A stretch of 40,000 nt of DNA, taken from positions 1 through 40,000 of the forward strand of contig JAEUJY010000064.1 in NCBI GenBank assembly GCA_016794525.1, in the 5' to 3' direction. This stretch comes from Myxococcales bacterium (GTDB lineage Bacteria > Myxococcota_A > Polyangia > Haliangiales > Haliangiaceae). Each line of letters begins with the position of its first letter. Positions within the stretch are counted from its first letter, which is position 1. The notes below the pieces were generated by a model. The model did not search any database. It worked only from the letters and a program-made list of their open reading frames with translations, and was not told the DNA's origin. A program made the translations under genes and the position numbers. Below are positions 22,226 to 33,361 of this stretch, piece by piece.

Positions 22226-23149
22226 GTGGAACCCTATCCCTGGGCGCGGTTGCCGATCGCGTTGCCCCAGGAGCGCCACGTCGCGGCCTGGGTGGCCGCG
22301 CTGGGCGGCGCGCGGTGGCACGGCACCGCCGCGGCCTGCGCCGTGGTCGATCCGGTGTTCGTGACGGTGCGCGCGGGGGCGGCGCGCGCGGTGCTGGCGT
22401 TGCCGGGGCGGCTGGCGGCGGCGATCGCCGATCGCGCGCTCGGCCGCGCCCCCGGGCTGGCGGCGCCGCGGGCGCCCACCGCCGTCGAGGCGGCGCTGGC
22501 CGCCTTCGCGGTGGCGACGGTGATCGAGCGCGCGGGCGCCCTGGCCACCGCCGAGGTCGGCGGCGACATCGTGGGGCCGGTGGTCGAGGTGGCGCTGACC
22601 GCGCCGATCGCCTGCGTGATCGCGGTGGCGGTCGAGGGCGCGCCGCCGCTGCCGCCGCCGCGCCCGCGGGCCGACGCGCTGGCGTGGGGCGACCGCCGGT
22701 TGCCGCCGCAGGTCGCGACCGTCGTGGCGGCGCGGGCCGACGTCGCGGCGGCGCGGCTGGCGGCGCTGGCGCCGCGCGACGTGGTCGTCGTCGGCGGCGC
22801 CGGCGGGCTGGCGATCGCGCGCGGTTGGGTCCCGGCGGTGCTTGACCCCGGCCGCGGCCGGCTTACCGTCACCGGACCCTATGAGCGCGCGCCCATGACC
22901 GACCCCCGCGAGCTGTTCCTCGACGACGCGCGCGTGTCGCTGACGATCGTGGCCGGCGAGGTCGAGGTCTCCGCCCGCGAGCTGCTCGGGCTGTCGCCGG
23001 GGCAGGTGCTGACGCTGCCCGGGCCGGTCGGCGGGGCGGTCGAGCTGCGGGCCGGCGGCCGCGTCATCGGCCGGGGCGAGCTGGTCGTCGTCGACGGCGA
23101 CCTCGGGGTGCGGGTGATCGATGTCTTGTCGCCGCCGCCGGCGCCGTGA
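22226..23149 (+). CDS. SctQ/FliN-like type III secretion C-ring protein
   Basis: A protein of about 307 residues. The N-terminus ('EPYPWARLPIALPQE') and the middle resemble the SctQ/YscQ family. The C-terminal ~80 residues are a SpoA (FliN) domain: 'VSLTIVAGEVEVSARELLGL', 'PGQVLTLPG', 'VELRAGGRVIGRGELVVVDG' and 'GVRVIDV'. Such proteins form the cytoplasmic sorting platform or the flagellar C-ring. No other secretion or flagellar gene is in the window, so it stands alone here. The GTG at 22220 is an alternative start; a longer frame from 22139 is possible but has little family support. Its 3' end is 14 bases from fmdB. Confidence 0.7.
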   Translation: MEPYPWARLPIALPQERHVAAWVAALGGARWHGTAAACAVVDPVFVTVRAGAARAVLALPGRLAAAIADRALGRAPGLAAPRAPTAVEAALAAFAVATVIERAGALATAEVGGDIVGPVVEVALTAPIACVIAVAVEGAPPLPPPRPRADALAWGDRRLPPQVATVVAARADVAAARLAALAPRDVVVVGGAGGLAIARGWVPAVLDPGRGRLTVTGPYERAPMTDPRELFLDDARVSLTIVAGEVEVSARELLGLSPGQVLTLPGPVGGAVELRAGGRVIGRGELVVVDGDLGVRVIDVLSPPPAP

Positions 23150-23163
23150 TAAGCGCGAGCCCC

Positions 23164-23544
23164 ATGCCGGTCTACGAGTATCAGTGCACCGCGTGCAAGC
23201 GTGAGTTCGAGTACGAGCATCGCATGAGCGATCCGTCCAAGACGGTCTGCGAGGCGTGCGGCGGCGCGCTCGAGCGGCTGATCTCGCGCACGTCGTTCGC
23301 GTTCAAGGGGGGCGGTTGGTACAAGGATCTGTACGCGTCGTCCAAGCCGGGCAGCGACAGCGGCAGCGGCGGATCGAGCGGCGCGTCGACGCCGTCGACC
23401 CCGGCGCCGTCGACCTCGACCAGCAGCGACAGCGGCTCGAGCTCGGGCTCGTCGGGCTCCTCCGGCTCGTCGGGCTCGTCGGGCTCCTCCGGCTCGTCGG
23501 GCTCCTCCGGCTCCTCGGGTTCCGGCTCGGCGGCCGCGTCGTGA
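23164..23544 (+). CDS. FmdB-family zinc-ribbon protein with Ser-Gly tail
   Basis: A 126-residue protein. Residues 1-55 are an FmdB-type zinc ribbon: '[19 protein letters not shown]' then '[17 protein letters not shown]'. The rest is a low-complexity Ser/Gly tail with about nine SSG units from nucleotide 23440. FmdB proteins are small and of unclear function; some may be transcriptional regulators or metal-related. Stop and folD start overlap (GTGA), so folD is translationally coupled. The ATG at 23164 is used because the family begins at MPVYEY. Confidence 0.85.
   Translation: MPVYEYQCTACKREFEYEHRMSDPSKTVCEACGGALERLISRTSFAFKGGGWYKDLYASSKPGSDSGSGGSSGASTPSTPAPSTSTSSDSGSSSGSSGSSGSSGSSGSSGSSGSSGSSGSGSAAAS
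23440..23530 (+). repeat. 9-bp Ser-Ser-Gly coding repeat
   Basis: Repeated TCGGGCTCG and TCCGGCTCC-type nonamers encode the SSG tail of the FmdB protein. They blend with the hexamer-rich sequence style found in nearby spacers. Confidence 0.75.
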
Positions 23545-24386
23545 CCGCCCAGGTCCTCGACGGAAAGCTCGTCGCCGCGCTGGTGAAGGACGAGGTGCGG
23601 GCCCGCACCCAGGCGCTGGCGTCGCGCGGCGTCACCGTCGGCCTCGCGGTGGTGCTGGTCGGCGACGATCCGGCGTCCGCGGTCTACGTGAAGGCCAAGA
23701 CCAAGGACGCGCGCGAGTGCGGCATCGACGCGACCGATCACCGCCTGCCGGCCGACACCTCGCAGGCCGGCCTGCTCGCGCTGGTCGCGCAGCTCGGCGC
23801 CGACCCGCGGGTGCACGGCATCCTCGTGCAGCTGCCGCTGCCCAAGCACTTCGACACCGACGCGATCATCGCGGCGATCCCGCCGCACAAGGACGTCGAC
23901 GGCCTGCACCCCGAGAACCTCGGGCGGGTCGCGCAGGGCAAGCCGCGCTTCACCGCGTGCACGCCGGCCGGCTGCATGCGGCTCCTGGCCCACGGCGGCG
24001 TCACCGTCGCCGGCGCCAGCGCCGTGGTGCTCGGGCGCAGCGTGCTGGTCGGCAAGCCGATGGCGCTCTTGCTCGCCAACGCCGACGCCACCGTGACGCT
24101 GTGCCACTCGAAGACCCGCGACCTCGCCGAGCGCGTCGCCGCCGCCGACATCGTGATCGCCGCGGTCGGCCGGTCCGAGCTGGTGCGCGGCGCGTGGATC
24201 AAGCCGGGCGCGGCGGTGATCGACGTCGGCATCAACCGCGGCGCCGACGGCAAGCTGATCGGCGACGTCGAGTACGCCGCCGCGGCCGCGCGCGCCGGCG
24301 TGATCACGCCGGTGCCCGGCGGCGTCGGGCCGATGACCCGCGCCTGCCTGCTCGAGAACACCGTCCGCGCCGCCGAGCTGGCCTGA
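23541..24386 (+). CDS. folD: Bifunctional methylenetetrahydrofolate dehydrogenase/cyclohydrolase
   Basis: A 281-residue FolD that interconverts 5,10-methylene- and 10-formyl-tetrahydrofolate using NADP. The catalytic Lys is in '[15 protein letters not shown]'. Signatures QLPLP, '[14 protein letters not shown]', '[14 protein letters not shown]' and 'PGGVGPMT' are all intact, and length matches the family. The start is GTG at 23541, overlapping the fmdB stop. No other folate gene is close. Following folD is the long repeat-rich spacer described separately. Confidence 0.96.
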   Translation: MTAQVLDGKLVAALVKDEVRARTQALASRGVTVGLAVVLVGDDPASAVYVKAKTKDARECGIDATDHRLPADTSQAGLLALVAQLGADPRVHGILVQLPLPKHFDTDAIIAAIPPHKDVDGLHPENLGRVAQGKPRFTACTPAGCMRLLAHGGVTVAGASAVVLGRSVLVGKPMALLLANADATVTLCHSKTRDLAERVAAADIVIAAVGRSELVRGAWIKPGAAVIDVGINRGADGKLIGDVEYAAAAARAGVITPVPGGVGPMTRACLLENTVRAAELA

Positions 24387-24412
24387 CGCGCGCCGGCTGA
24401 TCGGGCGCCGCT

Positions 24413-24500
24413 GGAGTCGGAGGCGGAGCTGGAGTCGGAGCCGGGGCCGGGGTCGGGGGCGGAACCGGAGCCGGAGCCGGCGTCGGAACCGGAGCCGGAG
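24413..24500. repeat. GGAGCC hexamer tract, left flank of the palindrome array
   Basis: About 14 GGAGCC/GGAGTC-type hexamers begin 27 bases after the folD stop. They are the mirror image of the tract at 24761-24890, so the two can pair. No coding role is seen. Confidence 0.85.
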
Positions 24501-24740
24501 CCGTCCCACGTGGGATCGCGTGGGCCGTCCCACGTGGGATCGCGTTGGGCCGTCCCACGTGGGATCGCGTGGGCCGTCCCACGTGGGATCGCATGGGGCC
24601 GTCCCACGTGGGATCGCGTTGGGCCGTCTCACGTGGGATCGCGTTGGGCCGTCCCACGTGGGATCGCGTGCGGCCGTCCCACGTGGAATCGAGCCGGCAC
24701 CGTCCCACGTGGGATCGCGTGGGGCCGTTGCACGTGACGA
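24501..24740. repeat. Ten-copy CACGTG palindrome array, parS-like
   Basis: Ten copies of a CACGTG-centred palindrome occur at 24507, 24531, 24556, 24580, 24605, 24630, 24655, 24680, 24706 and 24731, with spacings of 24-26 bases. Most copies read CGTCCCACGTGGGATC; copies 6 and 8 carry one change in the palindrome and copy 10 is degenerate. Between palindromes only GCGTTGGGC or a close variant is found. The core matches the parS centre. The Myxococcus parS, as I remember it (TGTTCCACGTGGAACA), agrees at 12 of 16 bases. Two convergent genes flank the array and the 562-base spacer codes for nothing. Confidence 0.9.
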
Positions 24741-24760
24741 ACGCCCCCTGGCTGACGCAC

Positions 24761-24890
24761 CCGGCTCCGACTCCGACACCGGCACCGGCACTGGCTCCGG
24801 TTCCGGCACTGGCTCCGGCTCCGGCTCCGGCTCCGGTTCCGGCTCCGGCTCCAGCTTCGGCGCCTTCACCGTCACCGGCTCCGGCTCCGG
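24761..24890. repeat. GGCTCC hexamer tract, right flank of the palindrome array
   Basis: Roughly 20 CCGGCT/CCGACA-type hexamers run up to the 3' end of the kinase gene. They are complementary to the left tract, so the palindrome array sits in the loop of a potential long cruciform. Confidence 0.85.
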
Positions 24891-24948
24891 TGTCGGGCCC
24901 AACGATGACTGCCGCTCCGGCCCTGGCGCGGACGATGGCGTAGCTCGG

Positions 24949-26451
24949 CTAGCCGCGGCTGGGTGGTGCGCCGGCCGGGATCAGCGAGCCCGAGCCGCGC
25001 AGCCGGTAGCGCACCCGCGTCCCGGCGGCGCGATCCCACAGCGTGCGCGCGTCGGCGGTGGTCAGCGCGACCCGCGCCAGCTCGATCAGCGGGTAGGCGA
25101 CGCCGAGCACCGTCAGCGCGCCGGCCACCCAGCGCGTCGGCTCTGAGTCGGCGAGATCGGCCCAGCCCTCGATCGCCAGGCCGAGCATCAGCGGCCCGGT
25201 CATGGTCAGGTAGCGCAGCGCGCCCTGCACGAACGTCGCGCGCTCGCGGTGCAGCGGCACGACCTCGGTCTCGAACAGCGCGTGGCCGGGCGTCGTGCCG
25301 AACCGGCGCAGCATCAGCGGCGCCAGCACCAGGAAGTAGAGCGCGAGGCCGACGTTGGCGTCCTCGACGAACAGCCCGAGCGGCATCGCCACCAGCGCCG
25401 CGATGATCAGGTCGACCAGGCCCGCCACCAGCCGCGGCCACAGGCCGGTCGGGCGGCTGCGCACCGGGTTGGCGCGATCGAGCTCGGCGATCAGCTCGTC
25501 GTAGCTGGCCGGGCGATCGGCCGGGCGCTTGGCCATCATGCGCGCGATCGCCGCGTCGGCCAGCCCGACCACGCGGCGACGCGCGCGGCGACCGACCAGC
25601 GACGCCCGCGGCGCGGTCTCGTGCATCGACAGCAGCTCGGCCGCGGACGCGCCAGCGAACGGGGGCGCGCCGGCGATCATGTGGTGCAGCGTCGCGCCCA
25701 GCGCGTAGATGTCGGCGCGGTGATCGACCGCCTTGCCCTGGCCTTGCTCCGGCGCCATGTACAGCGGCGTGCCGACCAGCGCCGACGCGGCCGGCGCGGC
25801 GTCGCGATCGAGCGCGCCGTCGGCCGCGGCCCAGCTGGCGGTGACCAGGCCGAAGTCCATCACCTTCACCAGGCCGTGCTGATCGATCATCAGGTTCGAC
25901 GGCTTGATGTCGCGGTGGGTGAAGCCGTGGCGGTGGGCCTCGCGCAACCCGAGCGCGGCCTGGCGGGCCAGCTCGAGCGCGACGTCGGTGGGCAGCGGCC
26001 CGCGCTCGAGGCGCTGCGCCAGGGTCTCGCCCTCGACGTACTCCATCGCGAAGAACAGCTGCCCGAGATCCTCGCCGATGAAGTAGATGTGCGCGACGTT
26101 GGGGTGGTTGAGGCGGGCCTGGGCGCGGGCCTCGCGGATCATCCGCTCGCGGCGCCCGGCGTCGCGGGCCACCGCGGCCGGCAGCACCTTGATCGCCACC
26201 GGACGATCGAGCGCGAGATCGGTGGCGAGGTAGACCTCGCCCATGCCGCCGTGGCCGAGCGGGCGGACGATCTCGAAGTGGGCGAGCCGGGTGCCGGGGC
26301 CGATCGGGTAGGCGCCGACGCCGACGTCGCCGCGGCGGCCGGCGGCGGTGGCGGTGGCGTCGACGCGCGGCGCGCCGGTGCCGGCGCCCAGCGTCGCGCC
26401 GAGCGCGTCGGTCGCCGGGGCCGGCGCGGTGGCATCGAGTTCGACCGGCAC
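24949..26451 (-). CDS. Ser/Thr protein kinase with C-terminal RDD membrane domain
   Basis: A 500-residue protein. The kinase domain (about 59-330) has GHGGMGEVYLA, Lys88, H179-R-D181 ('HRDIKPSN'), D199-F-G201 and 'GTPLYMAPEQ'. Unlike the kinase at 7.7 kb it is a classical HRD type. The C-terminus (about 345-490) has three hydrophobic segments starting with 'LVAGLVDLIIAALVAMPLG' and the 'FGTTPGHALFETEVV' of an RDD family membrane domain, so the kinase is tethered by several membrane helices. A Ser/Thr kinase joined to RDD is less common than a single-helix tether. The GTG at 26451 has TAGAAT 7 bases upstream; the long open frame beyond it belongs to other genes. Confidence 0.9.
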   Translation of the reverse strand: MPVELDATAPAPATDALGATLGAGTGAPRVDATATAAGRRGDVGVGAYPIGPGTRLAHFEIVRPLGHGGMGEVYLATDLALDRPVAIKVLPAAVARDAGRRERMIREARAQARLNHPNVAHIYFIGEDLGQLFFAMEYVEGETLAQRLERGPLPTDVALELARQAALGLREAHRHGFTHRDIKPSNLMIDQHGLVKVMDFGLVTASWAAADGALDRDAAPAASALVGTPLYMAPEQGQGKAVDHRADIYALGATLHHMIAGAPPFAGASAAELLSMHETAPRASLVGRRARRRVVGLADAAIARMMAKRPADRPASYDELIAELDRANPVRSRPTGLWPRLVAGLVDLIIAALVAMPLGLFVEDANVGLALYFLVLAPLMLRRFGTTPGHALFETEVVPLHRERATFVQGALRYLTMTGPLMLGLAIEGWADLADSEPTRWVAGALTVLGVAYPLIELARVALTTADARTLWDRAAGTRVRYRLRGSGSLIPAGAPPSRG

Positions 26452-26458
26452 GGCGGCG

Positions 26459-26464
26459 ATTCTA
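26459..26464 (-). promoter_or_regulatory. -10-like hexamer before the RDD kinase
   Basis: TAGAAT (five of six to the consensus) ends 7 bases before the GTG start, within the 23-base gap after the methyltransferase gene. This suggests the kinase has its own leaderless transcript. Confidence 0.5.
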
Positions 26465-26474
26465 CTCCGAGCGC

Positions 26475-27404
26475 TCAGCCGCGCACGGTCGCGACGACCA
26501 TGAGGTTCTCGCCGAGCAGCGCGCGGTGGAAGCCGGCCTTGGCGGCGGCGTACAGGCCGCGTGGCGCGCGCGGCGCGGCACCTGCGGCCGGCGGCGAGGG
26601 CGGGGCCGTCGGTTCGGCGGCGGCGGCGGTGTCGCCGTGGCGCGGGCGCAGCGCGCCGAGCCCGAGCCCGCTGGTCGCCTGGGCGCGCACGGCCAGGCCG
26701 ACGTCGGCCAGCGCGCGGGCCAGCGTGCGCGGCGTGAAGTAGTAGAGGTGGATCGGGAACGCGCGGTGGCGCTCGTCGGCGCCGCGGGCCACCAGCGCCG
26801 GCACGCTGAGCCGCGCCCGCAGCGACGCGAGGTTGGGCACCTCGAGGCACAGCCAGCCGCCGTCGGCGAGCGCCGCCCTCAGCCCGGCCAGCGTGGCGCG
26901 CAGGTCGGGGACGTGCTCGAGGGCGTGGCTCATGACGATCCCGTCGAAGCGCCGGCCGGCCAGCGCGGCCAGCGACGGCGCGACCTCGACGCCGAGCGCG
27001 GCGCCAGCGAGCGCCGCGTGGGGCGACGGATCCACGCCGCACACGGTCGCGCCCCGCTGGCGCGCGGCGGCGAGCAGCTGGCCGCCGCCGCAGCCGACGT
27101 CGAGCACCCGCGCGCCGGCGATGCGGCCGCCGGCCTCGGCGATCAGCGCCAGCTGCGTCGCGGCGCGGGCGTGGGCCGCGGCGTCGTCGATCGGCTCGCG
27201 CGCGGTGTAGTCGCGGTCCTCGTAGAACGCGGCGAGCGCGGCGTCGCTCGGCCGCGGCGTCGTGAACTCGAGCCCGCACCGCGCGCAGCGCGCCAGGCCG
27301 CAGCCCGCGGCCAGCCGCGGGTCGATCGTGCGCCGCGGCGCCGGCAGCGGGCGCAGCGCCGCGCCGCCGCACAGCGGGCACGCCGTCAGCCGCACCGTCC
27401 CCAT
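26475..27404 (-). CDS. Zinc-binding class I methyltransferase
   Basis: A 309-residue methyltransferase. The N-terminal 50 residues hold a CxxC...CxxC zinc site (C9, C12, C40, C43), as in the Methyltransf_13 zinc domain that precedes C-methyltransferases. The SAM motif VLDVGCGGGQLL is near 98-109, followed by 'FDGIVMSHALEHVPD', typical of methyltransferase family 11/12. Related enzymes modify sugars or secondary metabolites, but the substrate is not shown by the sequence. It starts 4 bases after the PilZ gene stop and so is part of that operon. A long Pro/Ala insertion near residues 250-280 is unusual. Confidence 0.85.
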   Translation of the reverse strand: MGTVRLTACPLCGGAALRPLPAPRRTIDPRLAAGCGLARCARCGLEFTTPRPSDAALAAFYEDRDYTAREPIDDAAAHARAATQLALIAEAGGRIAGARVLDVGCGGGQLLAAARQRGATVCGVDPSPHAALAGAALGVEVAPSLAALAGRRFDGIVMSHALEHVPDLRATLAGLRAALADGGWLCLEVPNLASLRARLSVPALVARGADERHRAFPIHLYYFTPRTLARALADVGLAVRAQATSGLGLGALRPRHGDTAAAAEPTAPPSPPAAGAAPRAPRGLYAAAKAGFHRALLGENLMVVATVRG

Positions 27405-27408
27405 CGGG

Positions 27409-28098
27409 TCAGCGCACCGCGGCGGGCTTGGTCAGCGCGCGCATCACCGCCAGCTGCAGCTCCTCGAACGCCGGCGGGTTGCCGACCATCTCGTCGGCGC
27501 CCGCGGCGCGCGCGTGATCGCGCAGGCGCTTGGTCGAGGCCAGCGCGATCGCCGGCACCGGCGAGCCCAGCGTCTTGGCCAGGCGCAACGTGGCGATCGC
27601 GCCCTCGGGATCGCCGTCGACGTCGATCACCATCAGGTCGAGATCGTCGGTGACCAGCGTCTCGGCCATCGCGGCGTCGCTGGCCTGCAGCGTCGTCGCC
27701 GACGCGGCGATCGACTTGACCAGCCGGGTCAGCGACGCGCGGTCCTTGCTGTCGGTGGCGAGCACCAGGATCGAGATGCCGTGGAACTGCGCGACGAGCT
27801 GATCGATCACCTGGCCCAGCTGCGCCGAGATGTCGGTGAACTCGACGCCGAGGCCCGGTGGTCCGTCCGGCGAGCCGGCCTCGCGCCGCCACGCGACGAC
27901 GCCGGCCAGCGCGACGTCGCCGGCGCCGGGGATGCGGAACGCGACGTCGATCGCGGTGCCCAGCGGCAGGTCGTGGCCGGTCTCGACGAACAGGCCGCCG
28001 CGCGACAGGTTGAGCGAGTAGGTGATCAGGAACGACGACGCCGACCGGAACTCGACCGCGACCACGTAGGGCATCCGCGGGTGCTCACGATCGACCAT
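27409..28098 (-). CDS. PilZ-like domain joined to a degenerate receiver domain
   Basis: A 229-residue protein. Residues 1-100 have the PilZ-type fold of the paralogous family described in Myxococcus (TIGR02266): 'NLSRGGLFVETG', 'GTAIDVAFRIPG' and 'GLGVEF'. Residues ~110-225 are receiver-like: 'ISILVLATDSKDRASL', a phospho-acceptor region 'LDLMVIDVDGDPEG', and 'PVPAIALAS'. The usual Lys before the final Pro is replaced (GNPPAF), so phosphorylation is doubtful. It is probably a c-di-GMP or phosphorelay adaptor. It is divergent from recG and drives the methyltransferase gene. A GATACT lies 8 bases before the ATG. Confidence 0.82.
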   Translation of the reverse strand: MVDREHPRMPYVVAVEFRSASSFLITYSLNLSRGGLFVETGHDLPLGTAIDVAFRIPGAGDVALAGVVAWRREAGSPDGPPGLGVEFTDISAQLGQVIDQLVAQFHGISILVLATDSKDRASLTRLVKSIAASATTLQASDAAMAETLVTDDLDLMVIDVDGDPEGAIATLRLAKTLGSPVPAIALASTKRLRDHARAAGADEMVGNPPAFEELQLAVMRALTKPAAVR

Positions 28099-28106
28099 GT
28101 CGCCGG

Positions 28107-28112
28107 AGTATC
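28107..28112 (-). promoter_or_regulatory. -10-like hexamer before the PilZ/receiver gene
   Basis: GATACT on the minus strand ends 8 bases before the ATG, in the 85-base divergent gap with recG. Confidence 0.45.
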
Positions 28113-28183
28113 GCCCGGCCCCGGGCGCGCCGCGAGCCGTCGATCCAGCAAATTGATCGGGGCGGGCTCCCGCCGATCGCGCC

Positions 28184-30925
<2,742 letters not shown>

Positions 30926-31082
30926 CCGGGCCCCCGCCGGAGCGCGAGCCGCGGCTCGGGGACCTCGCCTCGCCGGCAACCCTGCGGCACCGTTGCCCGA
31001 GATCGGTCGCACCGCCGGTGTGATCCGGCGATCGTGGCGAGGTTGTGTTGGTGATCGCGGCGGCGGTCGGTCACAGTGATGC

Positions 31083-31340
31083 GTGGCGCTCCACTACACG
31101 CTGACCCTGTCCACCACCGTCGACCCCGCGCGCAAGGCGACCGCGACCGTCTGGTCGCTCACCGAGGGCGCGAGCCCGGCGGTGATCGCCAGCGCGGCGT
31201 GCCCGGGCGACGAGCACGGCGACCACGCGCGCGCCGACGGCCGCGCGGCGGCCCGCAAGGACGCGCTCAAGCGCGGGCTGCGGATCGTCGACGCCAACGT
31301 CCGGGTGGTCTACGCCCGGCCGGCCGCGCCGCCGGCGTGA
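31083..31340 (+). CDS. Small hypothetical protein
   Basis: An 85-residue soluble protein with no signal peptide. It begins with a beta-like run ('LHYTLTLSTTVDPARKATAT'), then a His/Asp-rich loop ('PGDEHGDHARADG') and a helix of Arg and Lys. I do not recognise the family. Codon bias (third positions G/C) supports a real gene. The stop is only 3 bases from the parB stop on the other strand, so the two transcripts converge tightly. The GTG start is uncertain; no ribosome binding site is clear. Confidence 0.55.
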   Translation: MALHYTLTLSTTVDPARKATATVWSLTEGASPAVIASAACPGDEHGDHARADGRAAARKDALKRGLRIVDANVRVVYARPAAPPA

Positions 31341-31343
31341 CCG

Positions 31344-32260
<917 letters not shown>

Positions 32261-32264
<4 letters not shown>

Positions 32265-33052
32265 CGCGCGGGCTCCGCGGCGACGCCCGCCGGCTGGCGC
32301 GCGAGGAACTCGTCGGCGACCGCCAGGTAGCTCCTGGCGCCGGGGCTGCGGAAGTCGTAGAGCAGGGCGGGCTTGCCGTGAGACGGCGCCTCGGACAGCC
32401 GCACGTTGCGCGGCACCAGCGTCTCGAACACCTTGGCGCCGAAGAACGACTGCACCTCGCCCTTCACCTGGGCCGACAGGTTGGTGCGCGCGTCGAACAT
32501 GCAGAACAGCACCCCGTCGATCGTGAGCTTGGGGTTGTAGGTGGTGCGGATGCGCTCGATCGTGTTCGACAGCGACGAGATGCCCTCGAGCGCGAAGTAC
32601 TCGGCCTGCATCGGCACGACGACGCCGTCGGCCGCGCACAGCGCGTTGAGCGTCAGCATGCCCAGCGACGGCGGGCAGTCGATGACGATGTAGTCGAAGC
32701 GGTCCTTCACCTGGGCCAGCGCGTCGGCGAGGATCCACTCGCGCCGCTCGGCGGTGATGAGCTCGATCTCGGCGCCCACCAGATCGGCGTTGGCCGGCGC
32801 CACGAACAAGGTCGTGATGTCGGTGGGGCGGATGACGTCGACCAGCGCGACGTCGCCGACCAGCGCGTCGTAGATCGACAGCTCGACCTTGTCCCGGGGG
32901 TAGCCGACGCCGGACGAGGCGTTGCCCTGCGGGTCGAAGTCGCACAGCAGGACCCGGTAGCCCTTGCTGGCGACCGACGCGGCCAGGTTGATGGCGGTCG
33001 TGGTCTTCCCGACCCCACCTTTCTGGTTCGCGACCGCCACGATCCGGGTCAT
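32261..33052 (-). CDS. parA: Chromosome-partitioning ATPase ParA
   Basis: A 263-residue ParA/Soj ATPase, which moves ParB-parS complexes. The deviant Walker A KGGVGKT (around 11-17), 'LLCDFDPQGNASSG', 'IVIDCPPSLGMLTLNAL' and 'LVPRNVRLSEAPSHGKP' are all present. The N-terminus is short, so this is the chromosomal rather than the plasmid type with a DNA-binding extension. It heads the parAB operon. The 126-base gap to the divergent AT-hook gene has two palindromes. No rsmG, mnmG or dnaA is in the window, although parAB often lies near the origin with them. Confidence 0.96.
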
Positions 33053-33116
33053 CGCGTCGCCGTTAGCACGTTCCTCTGACGTCGCGCCCGCAATTCCATG
33101 CCGAAAAGTTTACCAG

Positions 33117-33135
33117 GGTGATCCTTTGGATTACC
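33117..33135. promoter_or_regulatory. Palindrome in the parA/AT-hook divergent gap
   Basis: GGTGATCC and GGATTACC form an 8-bp inverted repeat with one mismatch around a TTT centre. It may be an operator for a regulator of parA or the AT-hook gene. Confidence 0.4.
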
Positions 33136-33147
33136 TTGTGAACAGAT

Positions 33148-33167
33148 GTAGGACATGTGGGTCCTAC
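33148..33167 (+). promoter_or_regulatory. Leader hairpin or operator of the AT-hook gene
   Basis: GTAGGAC and GTCCTAC form a perfect 7-bp inverted repeat with a 6-base loop. The Shine-Dalgarno GGGAGGAAG begins right after it and ends 3 bases before the ATG, so it could control translation or bind a repressor. Confidence 0.45.
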
Positions 33168-33178
33168 GGGAGGAAGCG

Positions 33179-33361
33179 ATGTCAACGTCTGCGCGTATCT
33201 ACGGTTCGTTCGCCGAGTTCGAGCGCGAGGAGCTCCGGAAGCTGGACTCGCTGCACACCTCCGTCTCCGACATGGTCGAGGAGCGCTTCGCCGAGGAGCT
33301 CGACTTCGGCGGCTCCGGCGAGGCCCCCCGCAAGCGCGGCCGCCCCCGGAAGATCCGCTAG
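33179..33361 (+). CDS. Small AT-hook protein
   Basis: A 60-residue protein with a strong Shine-Dalgarno (GGGAGGAAG) before the ATG. The N-terminus is acidic-basic mixed and probably helical ('FAEFEREELRKLDSLH'); the C-terminus 'APRKRGRPRKIR' is an AT-hook with the GRP core, which binds the minor groove of AT-rich DNA. It resembles small nucleoid or regulator proteins rather than any named family. It is divergent from parA, so a link to chromosome segregation or to the AT-richer element next to it is possible but unproved. Its stop codon overlaps the inverted end of the MITE-like element. Confidence 0.75.
   Translation: MSTSARIYGSFAEFEREELRKLDSLHTSVSDMVEERFAEELDFGGSGEAPRKRGRPRKIR

Noticed and set aside
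24501-24740. CRISPR array
   Set aside because: The interval between palindromes is nearly constant in sequence (GCGTTGGGC), so there are no unique spacers, and no cas gene is nearby.
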